From: Yponomeuta sedellus
Taxonomy: Eukaryota > Arthropoda > Insecta > Lepidoptera > Yponomeutidae
Assembly: GCA_934045075.1 (NCBI GenBank)
Contig: OW203726.1
Span: 15,484,537 to 15,548,536, forward strand
Length of the DNA: 64,000 bases
Direction of reading: 5' to 3'
A model generated the notes under the pieces. The model made no database searches. It saw only the letters and a program-made list of their open reading frames with translations, and was not told the origin of the DNA. The position numbers and the translations under genes are program-made. Of this stretch, positions 35,113 to 45,238 are shown piece by piece (position 1 is the first letter of the stretch; each line of letters starts with the position of its first letter).

Positions 35113-35735
35113 ATACATCGTACTTCTGAAAACCTATGGTTCATTTGTTCTTTATTTAAATAGATTTTTTTCTGTTTTGTATTAACGCTGTACAACCTCC
35201 TCCAGCATGGTAATCAGACGTGAAACACCAATTTTAAGTTTTATACGTTATAAAACCTAACTAAATATTTGTCGAGCAAAAACTACAATAAGTATGCCTT
35301 TGTAAAGCCATGAAGATATTGTTGGTTTATTAAAACATAATTTGTAAAATATAGTAATGTGTTTTATAACTTACTCATGCCTACATCAATTTCAATCAAC
35401 TTCACTCAAAAAGTTAAGCACTCAGACCACTCTAATTTAAAACTCGAATACAATACGAAACAATCATAATTTTTAAATTCTAGCCAACCCAGCAGACGTT
35501 GTCTTGCATTTAGCGCCATCTGCCGAAACAGATTTGAAAAATTCATTCAAATCTGTTGATCCGTTTAGGAGGAATTCAGTGACATACACACGTACAATTG
35601 ATTATTTATGTATTTAATGACAATTACCTAAACATTCCTATTAGAACGCGCAATACCTATGACACCCCAATTAGAGTTAGTGTTGGAAATAACTTTGGTT
35701 CTATAATTTCTTCTCAGATAGTTTGTCGTTGATGA
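35113..35735. other. AT-rich DNA, nothing identified
   Basis: No gene, SINE or LINE fragment recognised. Confidence 0.5.
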
Positions 35736-35832
35736 AGCGAAGGTGAAGAAAGATCTGTCACGATCGTAGCAAGTGGCAGTCCCTGGTCTCTGCCTACCCC
35801 TCTGGGATACAGGCGTGAGGTTATGTATGTCC
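35736..35832 (+). pseudogene. LINE 3'-end remnant (K family), copy 1
   Basis: GATGAAGCGAAGGTG, then GATCGTAGCAAGTGGCAGTC, CCCTGGTCTCTGCCTACCCC and TCTGGGATACAGGCGTGAGG. In one frame it reads DRSKWQSLVSAYPSGIQA and a stop, like a LINE ORF C-terminus. 57970-58072 is a second copy and 41825-41870 a partial third. Confidence 0.5.
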
Positions 35833-37342
35833 AATGAACAATTTTGATCCTTACAAATTATTGTTTGATTATTATTGAATTGGAATACGAAAATATTGTG
35901 TAGTGCAGATGTTTGAGATGTAACAGTAAAGCAAACTACCCGATGCTTTATTAAATTATTTTAAACTATATAAACACTCTTACTTATTAAAATAACAATT
36001 TTCCGTAAGGAAAATGCTTGCTAACTTACATCCTTCATTTTTTTAATGATTTATTTATAATAACATGATGGAGACATACAGTCTGTTAGCTTTTAGAATA
36101 TACCTCGGGCTCTAGAGTAGGCTTCGGTTTTCGCCAAAAGTTGATTTCGACAGCGTCGAGTGGCACCGGCACTCACACTAGCTGGTTAAAGGGGTCACTC
36201 GGACGCCATAGTCTATGCGACATTGTTTTACATGGAGTAGGCTTGTCCAGGACATCTTAGTAGGCCTAATACCAACCTAACATTTTAGTAGGCCTAATAC
36301 CATTAGGTAATTTAAAAAATTGCATTGCTTTATTTTTTAGAATAAAATTTAAAATTGCATTGCGTGATTGTGTTGTGTGGAAGCCATGTTTACATAACAT
36401 TTGTTCAGCTTAAGTCCAGCAATACGTGTGTAGAGGCGGTGTAACAAATGCGTAAACTTGTCCTCGGAGGGCGTGTTGTTAATGTGCTCTCATAAACCGC
36501 TACAACCCGCAGTCAACACGGACTCGGCGGCTTGTTGCGGGGTCTGTTTTCCTTTGTAAAAAGTTGCCCTTTTTCAACCGTAATGTATTGTAGTGAGCCG
36601 AATTTCGGGAGCTGGGAGTGTGTTTTCGGAATGCAGTGCTAATTTTGTTTGCTTAGTGGCGTATTTCATAAAACATGGGAACGAAACAACAGTTTAGAAT
36701 GTTTATTGCATTTGATCAGTTAAGAATCGGTGTGGGCTCGAGATTGGAAAAATGAAATGTAAAAAGCATTTATTTAACGCCAGTAAATTATGGTTACAAT
36801 GTAAGTAGGAACTAAGTTACTTAAGTAGCTCATTGATCTTTTGGTGCGATTGCAGTAAAATTAAAGTGACTAATTAATCAATGCTCCGTACGCACAGCCT
36901 GTAACGTAGGAAACGGTAATGACATCGATTTCTAAGATTTTTAGCTTGTGTTTGTTTACTTATACGTAGTTTTTAGTAAAAAAAAGTTGTTTTCAAAATT
37001 AAATTTATATTAGAATCACATTTTCTCACTTCAAACTGAGTTTTGAGTGCAGGCTAAGAAAAAAATACCTTGAATATCCGCAATTTAATTATTCAACAAA
37101 CCATTAGACCACATTAATCTAAAGTACACTCATTTTATTACAATCCCGAAAAAGCTAAATAGAGCCACATAAACAACATGCTCCACGTAACTACAGCCTT
37201 AAAAGTTGACATAGTAGAGAATAAGGCAATGAAAAAACTCCGCTCCGACCAACTTAACCTAACTTTTTTTATGTCTTCCGTATACGTCTCACTGTAGTGC
37301 ACAGGCATTTCCTCGGAGGAGTGAGGAAAACTGAGGCTGTTT
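35833..37342. other. AT-rich DNA with weak dispersed-repeat traces
   Basis: 36080-36145 (CTGTTAGCTTTTAGAATATA, ACCTCGGGCTCTAGAG) is related to 20255-20310. 36170-36245 (GGTCACTCGGACGCCATA) is distantly like 5300-5340. 36370-36560 is less AT-rich but has no recognisable gene. Confidence 0.4.
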
Positions 37343-37397
37343 AGCACGCGTGGTAACTAAGCCCATAGTCTCTATGGGCTTAATTAGCACGCGTGCC
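37343..37397. repeat. imperfect 26-bp inverted repeat (hairpin)
   Basis: Arms 37343-37368 and 37372-37397 (AGCACGCGTGGTAACTAAGC against its near-complement) with a 3-nt spacer and two or three mismatches. A related GCACGCGTGGTAATTAAGCC occurs at 26646, after an S1 SINE. 37398-37490 continues with traces of S1-like tail. Confidence 0.75.
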
Positions 37398-37490
37398 CAC
37401 CTCGACATGATGAATTTCTATCGCTGAGATTTTTGAAAACCTCAGACATTCTGGTTTCTAATCGATGTTTTCCTTTACTGATGATGAAGA

Positions 37491-38679
37491 TACTTCTCGA
37501 AGTTTTCCCAAATATTATTAAGCTTAATACATTAACGGCAAACAAACAGAGACAAGTTAACAATTGTAGTTCGCTCTCAAATTTTGCAGACAGCAAAGGG
37601 ATATTCCCTTTCCGAGCCAAGGGCGAACTTATTTATTTGTCAGCAAAATCGCGCTCGACCATTACGACCTCGGAAACCGTAAGCACGCAATAAAGCCTTT
37701 CTGAGAGTCCGTTTCCAAGCTATAAGTATACATGAGTACGCCATTTCACTCATTACTTACTTAAATCGTTCGAGAACACAGAAGGAGATGTTAACCTACA
37801 AAATTGCGAAACAAAGTAGGTCAATTGAAAGTTAAAATTAGTAGGTATCAATATGTGCAATATTTTATTAAGTGGATGGCTTGATCTATCGAGTGGCTTG
37901 CCCCAAGCCGCGGAAATATTCCACTAATTAAAAAATTTGGAGTTAATATCAGATTAAAATTCCGTCCTCATCGATTTTGCATCATAATATTTCCAGAATA
38001 TGAAGCATCAAAAGGTTGAAGAAGTGGAAGTATACTTAATATACATAAAGCCTGCACTGCGGTCACGCACGTGGTGGCATTTCCTTTTTATTAGAACCGC
38101 CCTCGTGACCATCAGCTGCTATAAATAAAACAGTAGCGTATCCTGAAGTACAAATATTTAAAAAAAACGGGTCAGTTCACCCCTTTATGAACGGTTACAA
38201 TTACCTTTTGGAGTTGCTCAATTTGTGGGTGAGCAAATGGCAGCCCTGTTTTTAGTATTTCCTAACGTCGGGAAATAAGATTACTACATTTTACCTATTA
38301 AATAATCGCGATTGGACCCGTTTAATATATAGCCCGGTTTTTTTATGGCTTTCATTAGTATCGCGATACACACACGAAGATGAACGTTAAACTGATTAGG
38401 GACCCAGTTCTCACTTTATTAGCAAATAATTCGTATACGACTCTCAAGGCTTATGACTTGACTACATAAAAAGTCTAGCGAGAGACAAAATCTGTATTCT
38501 GAACGCCATGCTAGATTGAATTCGAATGAGAAAATAAATGTCTAATGACACTGTCGAGTTATTTTATCTTATTTTTATGCGACAAATGTGTTCGAATATT
38601 TTGCGTCTACGCTTTCAATTCGCATGGGCGAGAATCGGCTCCCAGATCCTGAATTAATTTTACCGAACGAATCGCGATT
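37491..38679. other. AT-rich DNA with one foldback-family fragment
   Basis: 38298-38345 (TTTTACCTATTAAATAATCG, CGATTGGACCCGTTTAATAT) is one arm of the foldback family F seen complete at 44780-44937. Nothing else identified. Confidence 0.5.
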
Positions 38680-39281
38680 TCGTTATCAACCCTTATATGT
38701 CCCCACTGCTGGAGCACGGGTCTCTTCCTGCATTGAAAGAACGTTAGGCCATACTCCACCACGGGGGCCAAGTCCGGGTTGGTGGAGGATTGCAAAACAG
38801 TGGCGGGCCTTACTGTCAGAAGTTGTCAAGCCGCCCATATGACCTCTGACATGGCTTAAGGACTGCCATTATATGACAGCCGGCACCAACGGCTTAACGT
38901 GCCTCGCAAAGCACGGAAGCGCTCGGAAAAATGCCACTAGCGGTAGTCACGGGACGCTCATCCATCCTGTACCTGACCAAGCCTGTTGTTGCTTAACCGT
39001 TGTTGCTTAACCGTTGTTGCTTGACGACCTCTGTGGCGTAGCGGTAGCGCGTCTGCCTACCATGCAAGAGGTCCCGGGTTCGAATCCCGGCTGGAAACAA
39101 AAAAAAAAGTCCAGGTCTTGGATGTTTACATGTTTGTGATGTCGTTGTTTCTGCCTCCCACGACACAGGGTATCCTAGTGTGGGGCCAGAAGCAATGTAT
39201 GTGCCTGTGTGTAAATGTTATATTATGTTAACCAAGTGATTGATTCCAATCACTCGGTTCGCCTAGGCCACGAGCGCTTCG
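38680..39281 (+). repeat. repeat X, copy 8 (full length, split by a SINE)
   Basis: X from CGTTATCAACCCTTATATGT at about 38681 to GTTGTTGCTTAACC at 39012, resuming at TTAACCAAGTGATTGATTCC (39228) and ending GGCCACGAGCGCTTC at 39280. The interrupting sequence is the SINE at 39023-39227. GCGATT lies immediately outside both ends (38674-38679 and 39281-39286; TCGCGATT if extended), a likely target-site duplication. A 14-bp unit, GTTGTTGCTTAACC, is repeated 2.7 times next to the SINE. Confidence 0.88.
39023..39227 (+). repeat. tRNA-derived SINE (S3-like), inserted in X
   Basis: tRNA-like head GACCTCTGTGGCGTAGCGGT (A-box region) with a consensus-like B box GGGTTCGAATCCC, then CTGGAAACAAAAAAAAAAGT, CCAGGTCTTGGATGTTTACA and TATCCTAGTGTGGGGCC. 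Removing it leaves X contiguous. It is the cleanest pol III-type head in the window. A functional tRNA is unlikely given the attached SINE body. Confidence 0.85.
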
Positions 39282-39457
39282 CGATTAGCCCTGTTTAATG
39301 TATAACAATTTGGCTTTCTTTGTATTTGATCTCTGATCATCATAGAGACATAATAATTTAGATCTGATCTGATTTATTTCTAATTAGGGACCAGGATAAC
39401 TGATTGTGTTGTGAAGTCAATACTATTGTTTAATTTTATTTATTCAATTCTGGTAAT

Positions 39458-39832
39458 GTAATGTCTAATTAAAACGGTTTTTATACGGATTTCACTCGTT
39501 TATTATATTTTTAAAATTTTCCGACGTTTCGGACGTTAGCTCATGTAAAATAATTGGTTTATAAATTGATTTTTTAACTTCAATTACTGATAATCAATAT
39601 TGTTAACTTTATATAAAATAATTGATTTACCTATTTTGGAACGTAACTTCATAATTAACTTTAGTAATTTTTGCCGAGGGTAGTAAATTAGCAGTTCATG
39701 CTTTCAAAAAGACGCCTATCACCTCAGTCATCCGAGACCACGGCACCTGTAAAAGTGCCGAAACGTCGGAAAATTTTAAAAATATAATATACGAGTTAAA
39801 TCCGTATAAAAACAGTTTTAATTATGTCTAGT
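39458..39832. mobile_element. palindromic MITE-like element P, copy 1
   Basis: Arms of about 65 bp: AATTAAAACGGTTTTTATAC, GGATTTCACTCGTTTATTAT and TTTTCCGACGTTTCGG on the left, and the reverse complement on the right ending CAGTTTTAATT at about 39822. ATGTCT flanks both sides (before 39458 and after 39822), a candidate 6-bp target-site duplication. No transposase. Copy 2 is at 40164-40335. Confidence 0.7.
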
Positions 39833-39917
39833 ACTCGTGTTAACCTTAGAAAATAAAATGTAATGTCTGCGTGCATTAAAGAATATCCTTAAATCTACAT
39901 CACTTGCGACATCTCAT

Positions 39918-40085
39918 TTATAATCATCATCATAATCAGCTGGTGTTAGTCCACTGCTGGATATAGGCCTCTCCTAAGACACGCCACTGAGCCCAATCTT
40001 CGGATCTCCTCTTCCAGTCCCTGCCCACCGCTTTGCTAATGTCATCACTCCACTTGGTTACAGGTCGTCCTACGCTGAGGACGAA
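39918..40085 (-). pseudogene. RTE-type LINE C-terminal remnant
   Basis: On the minus strand it encodes SVGRPVTKWSDDI...EDWAQWRVLGEAYIQQWT, the same tail architecture as 23532-23757 from a different subfamily. 5'-truncated, no catalytic motif. Confidence 0.65.
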
Positions 40086-40163
40086 CTAATACATATAAAA
40101 AAGTTTTTCACATAATTTGGTGTGAGAAGCTATAGTATTTTCTAAGATTAACACGAGCTTTAG

Positions 40164-40335
40164 ACATAATTAAAACTGCTTTTATAAGGATTTTACTTGT
40201 TTATTATATCTTTTGCAATTTTCCGACGTTTCGGCACTTTTTCAGGTGCCGTGGTCCCGGTCAGTCATCCGAGACCACGGCACCTGAAAAAGTGCCCGAG
40301 AAACGAGTAAAATCCGTATAAAACAGTTTTAATTG
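40164..40335. mobile_element. palindromic MITE-like element P, copy 2 (shortened)
   Basis: AATTAAAACTGCTTTTATAA, TTCCGACGTTTCGGCACTTT, then CGAGACCACGGCACCTGAAA and AAATCCGTATAAAACAGTTT. The sequence before it (about 40140-40163) matches the reverse complement of the right flank of copy 1 (about 39829-39854), so the family may extend further than the inner palindrome. Part of one arm is deleted. Confidence 0.68.
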
Positions 40336-41327
40336 TGAGAAGCTAGTGAAACCACTCACATATTTTTAACTTCTGTTCCATGGCAGAGGGGTTCAATAGG
40401 CACCATTGTATCCTCGCACAATAGATTCTAATACGATTAACTAATCCATGGTACATGCAGCGAGTATTTTTACACCAACCGTTACGTTGCAGTTGGCTGA
40501 ATAGCTATTGTTGTGCCTAGCCTTTTATGGCGCACGTAAAATAATCGTTATTTATTCCATATTTTTATTATTTTTTGTGATGATATGTTAGCGGGTTAAG
40601 TCATGCAGTGTGATTAGACAAATTGTTTGGTTGAAGTAGGTGTGTAATGGATTTTAACCCGTATGAATTAGGGGGTTGATATAATTTGCCAAATAATTCC
40701 ACCACGCGTTGGCTTAGAAGACATCATTTTGACGTATTTGGGATTCTAGATTTTATATAAAATCTAGAATCATCGCTTGGACGCTCCTGTGTGTATTCAG
40801 GGGTCCCAAGGTTATGCTACGGGAAGTAAAAGTACTTTAAAAATTACGTACATTTTAGCGAAAGTATTCTTTCTTGTAAATACTGAATGACAAGAATAAA
40901 TAAATAACTATGTCAACTACTACATTAAGATAGAAGATAGTGTATCGGCTGGTGTCCGAATTGAGAAATACACTAATTAAATACTTAAGTAACGTTTGCT
41001 GTTAACTAACTACATGAAATAAAGTTTTATAACGTGTCTAAAAAAAGTAACGTTCTATCATGATGTTATCTTAGATATTCGAAGAGACAGTAGGTACTAC
41101 AGTTAACTAATATTTGCTTTGTGAAATTCTCAATTCAGAAATTGGCCCTATGACCTTTAATGCAATCTATTTCCTTATCTTATATCTAAATATCTCCAGT
41201 CATTTCGGTTTCGCATCTGGAAGGGCAGACTTCCGCATTAATAATATTTGTACTAGTACTTTTAAAGGTTTTTTTTTTAAATTCGTCTACCTTAACCGAC
41301 TATCCAACCTACGAAGTGTAAAAAAAA
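40336..41327. other. AT-rich DNA, nothing identified except a palindrome
   Basis: No supportable gene. See the perfect palindrome at 40742-40771. Confidence 0.5.
40742..40771. repeat. perfect 30-bp palindrome without spacer
   Basis: The half-site GATTCTAGATTTTAT is followed directly by its exact reverse complement. Confidence 0.95.
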
Positions 41328-41620
41328 GGTCAGGTCCTGGAGGGGTGACGTTCCCGTGACTACCACTAGTAGCATTTTCTTCGAGCGCTTCCGTGCTTCG
41401 CGAGGCACGTTAAGCCGTTGGTGCCGGCCGTCATATAATGGCAGTCGTGTAACGGAGGCTTTATAGGCGGCGGGATAACTTCTGACAGTAATCCCCGCCA
41501 ATGTCTGACAATCCTCCATTAACCCGGACTTGGGCCCCGTGGTGGAGTATGGCCTAACCTTCCTGCGATACAGGAAGAGACCCGTGCCCGAACAGTGGGG
41601 ACATATAAAGAGTTGATATC
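41328..41620 (-). repeat. repeat X, copy 9
   Basis: Reverse X from GGTCAGGTCCTGGAGG through GCGCTTCCGTGCTTCGCGAG and ACCCGGACTTGGGCCCCGTG to ACATATAAAGAGTTGATATC. The hairpin end is absent. Confidence 0.88.
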
Positions 41621-41824
41621 GTACACCTGTATGCTTAGCCTGTACGTTTTGAATCTCTCTCGAGCAAAGGTAAAATAAAAGCCTGCTCACCGTGCGTGCT
41701 TGCAGCTACTAATGAATCTTGATGTATCAAAAGGGTTTTTGGAGCGTGACAAAATAATATAAAATATACTTGATTGTACACCGGAGTACAATAATTACCT
41801 ACAGAAACTGCAGTTACAAAATAA

Positions 41825-42305
41825 TAGGTACAATGGCAATCTCTCGTCTGCCAACCCCTCTGGAATACAGCGTCAGTGACGTGGTGGTAGCGGGGCGGTG
41901 TATAACGCCGACTTCTCAACCGCGAGGTCGTGGATTCGAAAGATTATTTTCTAAGTTATGTACATTAGTGAAGAGTTATTTGAATCCCAGCACGTACAGA
42001 TGACTTTGATTTTCTAAGTTACTATTACCTAAAGTAGCAATATTATGACGGTGAAGGAAAACACCGTAAGGAAACCCTAGAGTCTGAAGATTTAACGTTC
42101 CTCAGCGCTAGCTAAGTACAGTGTCCCAACTATGAGGTTGTCTGGAAGAGATCGCTCTTAGCGATAAGACCGCCAATTGTATAACATTACTTAGATGATG
42201 ATTCTTAATCATGGTTGTAATATTTTTCTGGTTGTGCAATAAAGAGTTCTCTATCTATCTATCTATCTATGAGGCTAAGTGCAGAAACCTCAGGTCTAAT
42301 TAACT
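41825..42305 (+). repeat. K-family LINE scrap and SINE S1, split by a LINE tail
   Basis: 41825-41870 (ATGGCAATCTCTCGTCTGCC) is K-like. S1 runs from GGTGGTAGCGGGGCGG (about 41882) with internal rearrangement to CAACTATGAGG at 42137. It resumes at TATGAGGCTAAGTGCAG (42268) after the T-family insertion. The intact S1 at 4983 reads CTATGAGGTTAAGTGCG without interruption here. Confidence 0.7.
42138..42267 (+). repeat. LINE 3'-tail repeat, T family, copy 4, inserted in S1
   Basis: TTGTCTGGAAGAGATCGCTC, CTTAGCGATAAGACCGCC, TGGTTGTGCAATAAAGAGTT, then TCTA repeats. TATGAGG is found on both sides (42131-42137 and 42268-42274), a 7- to 8-bp target-site duplication showing this short piece inserted as a unit by retrotransposition. 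Confidence 0.85.
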
Positions 42306-42337
42306 ACAGGCGTGGGTTTATGTATGTATGTCTTCTT

Positions 42338-42565
42338 CTTCAGGCTTCTTTATGTAGTCCACTGATGGACATAGCCCTCCCCCAATAAGCGCCATAGCGC
42401 CCTGTCTTCAGCTTGCCGCATCCAGCATCTGCCGGCAGTTTTTCGCAGATCGTCATCCCACCTGGTCGGAGGGCGTCGTTCACTACGTTTGCCAAGTTGC
42501 GGTCTCCACTCAAGAACACGTTTACTCCAACGGTAGTCGGTTCTTCGCGAGATATGTAGGTATGT
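42338..42565 (-). pseudogene. RTE-type LINE C-terminal remnant, close to 23532-23757
   Basis: On the minus strand it encodes HISRRTDYRWSKRVLEW, RRPPTRWDDDLRKTAGRCW and EDRALWRLLGEGYVHQW. It has CAA (Gln) where the plus-strand copy has a TAA. 5'-truncated, so no RT or endonuclease motif remains. Confidence 0.7.
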
Positions 42566-43369
42566 AATCGATTATAACTATAGTAACTGCCCACGATAGA
42601 ATCACTTGCCTTAGTCCCGATATAGACTACTAGGTAACAACTATGTTGAGAACTAGACAACGACATCACGAACATGGAAATACTCCCAGACAATTATTTC
42701 AAATGCTTGATTGCAGGTTGTCCCTACCTGCCTATTATAGGTATTAGTGCTGTGTATAATTAGCGTCGGCATGTAAAATGTTGTAAAGCAAGGTTTATTT
42801 GTCAAAATGTACCGCATGCAATACCTGTCTACCCTAGAGTGACGAGTCTTAGTGGTTATTATGCGCTACAAATTGAATCAGTAATTAAATACTATAGAGG
42901 GGTTTGTTAATAAGGTGTCTGCAGGACTATTTCTTGGAAAGGTATGTTTGGGAAACAAGACCGGAAAAATTGTTTTATTTAATGTAATAAATATTAGACA
43001 TATATACATACCATTATTGGATTATATTATATTTATACCATAAAAAATATAGAGAAACGCCGAGAAAAAATAAATCATTTAAATATTTTTTTCGTTTAGT
43101 CTTTCTATAGAACGTTATCCATCAAAGATGTACTCGTAGAGCAAGGATGCAGGCACTTTAAAACTATTATTTTATAATGTATGTAGCACAAAGTTTTATA
43201 TTGTTTAATGCTCGTTTACAGGCATCCCAAGCTGGTTGTGATGTCACAGCGATCGATTTGTGAGAGCGTTTTTATGTTACGTGGCTAAAGTAACTCTAAT
43301 GCAACTAATAATGAAAATTATTAGTAGACGACTACATGCTGATATAATAATTGATTAAAAGATATAATG
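42566..43369. other. AT-rich DNA, nothing identified
   Basis: No supportable gene or element. Confidence 0.5.
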
Positions 43370-43672
43370 TATATATTAAATAGGTCTAATCGCGATTAGA
43401 TATATATATATATATTGAGAACACTTTATTGCATAACCAGAAAAAAGAATACAAACATGAGATGTTGATGAGATGTTGTTGTAATGTTATACAATTGGCG
43501 GTCTAATCGCTAAGAGCGATCTCTTTCAGACAACCTTTGGATAGAGTGGATTGATTATTTATTAGGTTAAACGTGATTACCTCAATTCCATGTTCACTGG
43601 TAGACTGAAGTGGTGACTACAATCAATTACGGTTTACCTAATAAATAGTCGCGATTAGACCCGTTAATATCA
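43370..43672. mobile_element. foldback element family F, copy 1, interrupted by a T-family LINE tail
   Basis: Left arm begins TTAAATAGGTCTAATCGCGA (43375) and resumes after the insertion as TTATTTATTAGGTTAAACGT (43556). The right arm (43624-43670: TTTACCTAATAAATAGTCGC, GATTAGACCCGTTAAT) is its complement. 43415-43540 is the reverse T-family tail (ACAATTGGCGGTCTAATCGC, TAAGAGCGATCTCTTTCAGA). Confidence 0.65.
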
Positions 43673-44182
43673 TAACTATGAATAAACATCGCGATTCACT
43701 GAGAAATACTAAAAGACACCTTTCCTGTTTTGTTAATTTAATTAGGCATACGACCATTGGAAGGGCTTAAACATTGCTCATAAATATTCTTGCATTGAAG
43801 CAGTCAGGGCTCCGGAGTATTATTTCAGTAAGCTGTCTCGCAAACCGCTAACGACTGCTGGACCGAACCTTAATGAATTCACTCGACACTGTGAAAAGTT
43901 ATATTTGGTTCTAACCAAGTTGTGAAAAAATTGCAAGGACACTTAGGGTGGCCACAAACAGTAGGAATTCCGTTTAGAAATATCGATTCAGAATTCCGAA
44001 AATACATCATACACATTCATTTATTTCGGTTTCGAATAATAAAAATATATTTTTATACTCTATCTAACTATTGAAGATCTTTTAGTACACTTTTATATGA
44101 ATGTTTGTGGCATCAAATTTATACTATTAAATGAGCCTAGTAAAAACTCACAAAAGAAACTGATATAAAAAATGAGAATAAC
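43673..44182. other. AT-rich DNA, nothing identified
   Basis: No supportable gene or element. Confidence 0.45.
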
Positions 44183-44385
44183 TTTAAAAACCTATTTAGA
44201 GGCTGAAAATTCCACCCACGCCGGGATTAAAACCCGCGACCTCTGGCTATCCGTGCCAGCGCTCTTTCCAACTGAGCTAATGGGCGACTCACCGGCATCA
44301 GTGAAATTTCGAACCTCTTTACACAGTTTTCAAAATCGTCCTTAGTACGGGTTAGTGCATTAAAAATAAAAGTAGTATAATGAGA
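44183..44385 (-). repeat. SINE-like repeat S2, reverse copy with a facing tail
   Basis: Reverse S2 tail and tRNA-like block (AATTCCACCCACGCCGG, CCGTGCCAGCGCTCTTTCCA, ACTGAGCTAATGGGCGACTC), then the leader end (GGCATCAGTGAAATTTCGAA). It is followed by a plus-strand S2 tail (CGTCCTTAGTACGGGTTAGT) at 44337-44385, the same head-to-head arrangement as at 27415-27545. Confidence 0.72.
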
Positions 44386-44779
44386 ATAATTTTGTTAGTT
44401 ATGTAACCTTTTTTAATTCGATATGAAACTTTTTTGAAACTTGACGTTTGTATTTTTTCTGTTCGCTGCAAAAAACAAAAGAAGGCTATCAGGACAGGAC
44501 TAAATTTTCATACAACTGCGTAGCAGGGCAGAAATGAAATTCTATGTAACTTTTCCCGCCGCACATTTATAAGGGAGAAATTACAAACTTTGAAACCCGT
44601 TTAGGAATGAGCAATGAGACACTTTCTGAGTGGGTGTGGTATAAAAAATATTCTACAAGATACCCAAATATTTATGAACATTATTAAATTAAGCGTCAAA
44701 GCCACTACCTGGTACCGTCCCAGTTTTATCATAGTCTCCAGTATTTTCCAATGATTCGCGACGCTCATAGATAGTTATA
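44386..44779. other. AT-rich DNA, nothing identified
   Basis: No supportable gene or element. Confidence 0.45.
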
Positions 44780-44938
44780 TATTAATCGGATCTTATCGCG
44801 ATTATGACATGTATTAAGTAAAACGTAATTACCTTAATTCCTGACCGTTCAGCTGCGTTACAGTTGTCGTGGTCACGTCGGAAATTAAGGTAATTACGTT
44901 TTACCTAAAAACTAATCATGATTAAACCCGTTTAATAC
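44780..44938. mobile_element. foldback element family F, copy 2 (complete)
   Basis: Inverted arms of about 60 bp. The inner 24 bp (44818-44841, starting GTAAAACGTAATTACC) pairs almost perfectly with 44880-44904. The outer part matches with mismatches (CGGATCTTATCGCGATTA against the complement of TAATCATGATTAAACCCG). Loop of about 38 bp. No transposase. Confidence 0.75.
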
Positions 44939-45063
44939 ATAACTAAACATGGTCCCCTTAATGAGGTATTATTCACAAGTTCTTCATTAAACATTAAGAA
45001 ATAATATAGTAAATTCTCTGTTTGGAACCAACTTAAATAATAAACACGGTAGCCATTAAATGT

Positions 45064-45238
45064 ATGGTAGCAACCCTTGTATGCCCCCACTGGTGGAGCA
45101 CGGGTCTCTTCCTGCATCGTAGGAAGGTTAGGCCATACTCTACCACGGGGGCCAAGTCCGGGTTGGTGGAAGATTGTAAGACAGTGGCAGGCCTTACTGT
45201 CAGAAGTTATCAAGCCGCCCATAAGGCCTCTGACATGG
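45064..45238 (+). repeat. repeat X, copy 10, 5' half
   Basis: X from GGTAGCAACCCTTGTATGCC to GGCCTCTGACATGG, where the LINE begins. It continues at 57115. Confidence 0.93.
45223..45238. repeat. left 16-bp target-site duplication of the LINE
   Basis: AAGGCCTCTGACATGG, identical to 57099-57114, bounds the LINE. Since it is X sequence, the empty site is known from other X copies. Confidence 0.95.

Noticed and set aside
39023..39095. Candidate tRNA gene with a consensus-like B box
   Set aside because: Attached to a SINE body and inserted in repeat X; no evidence of a standalone tRNA.
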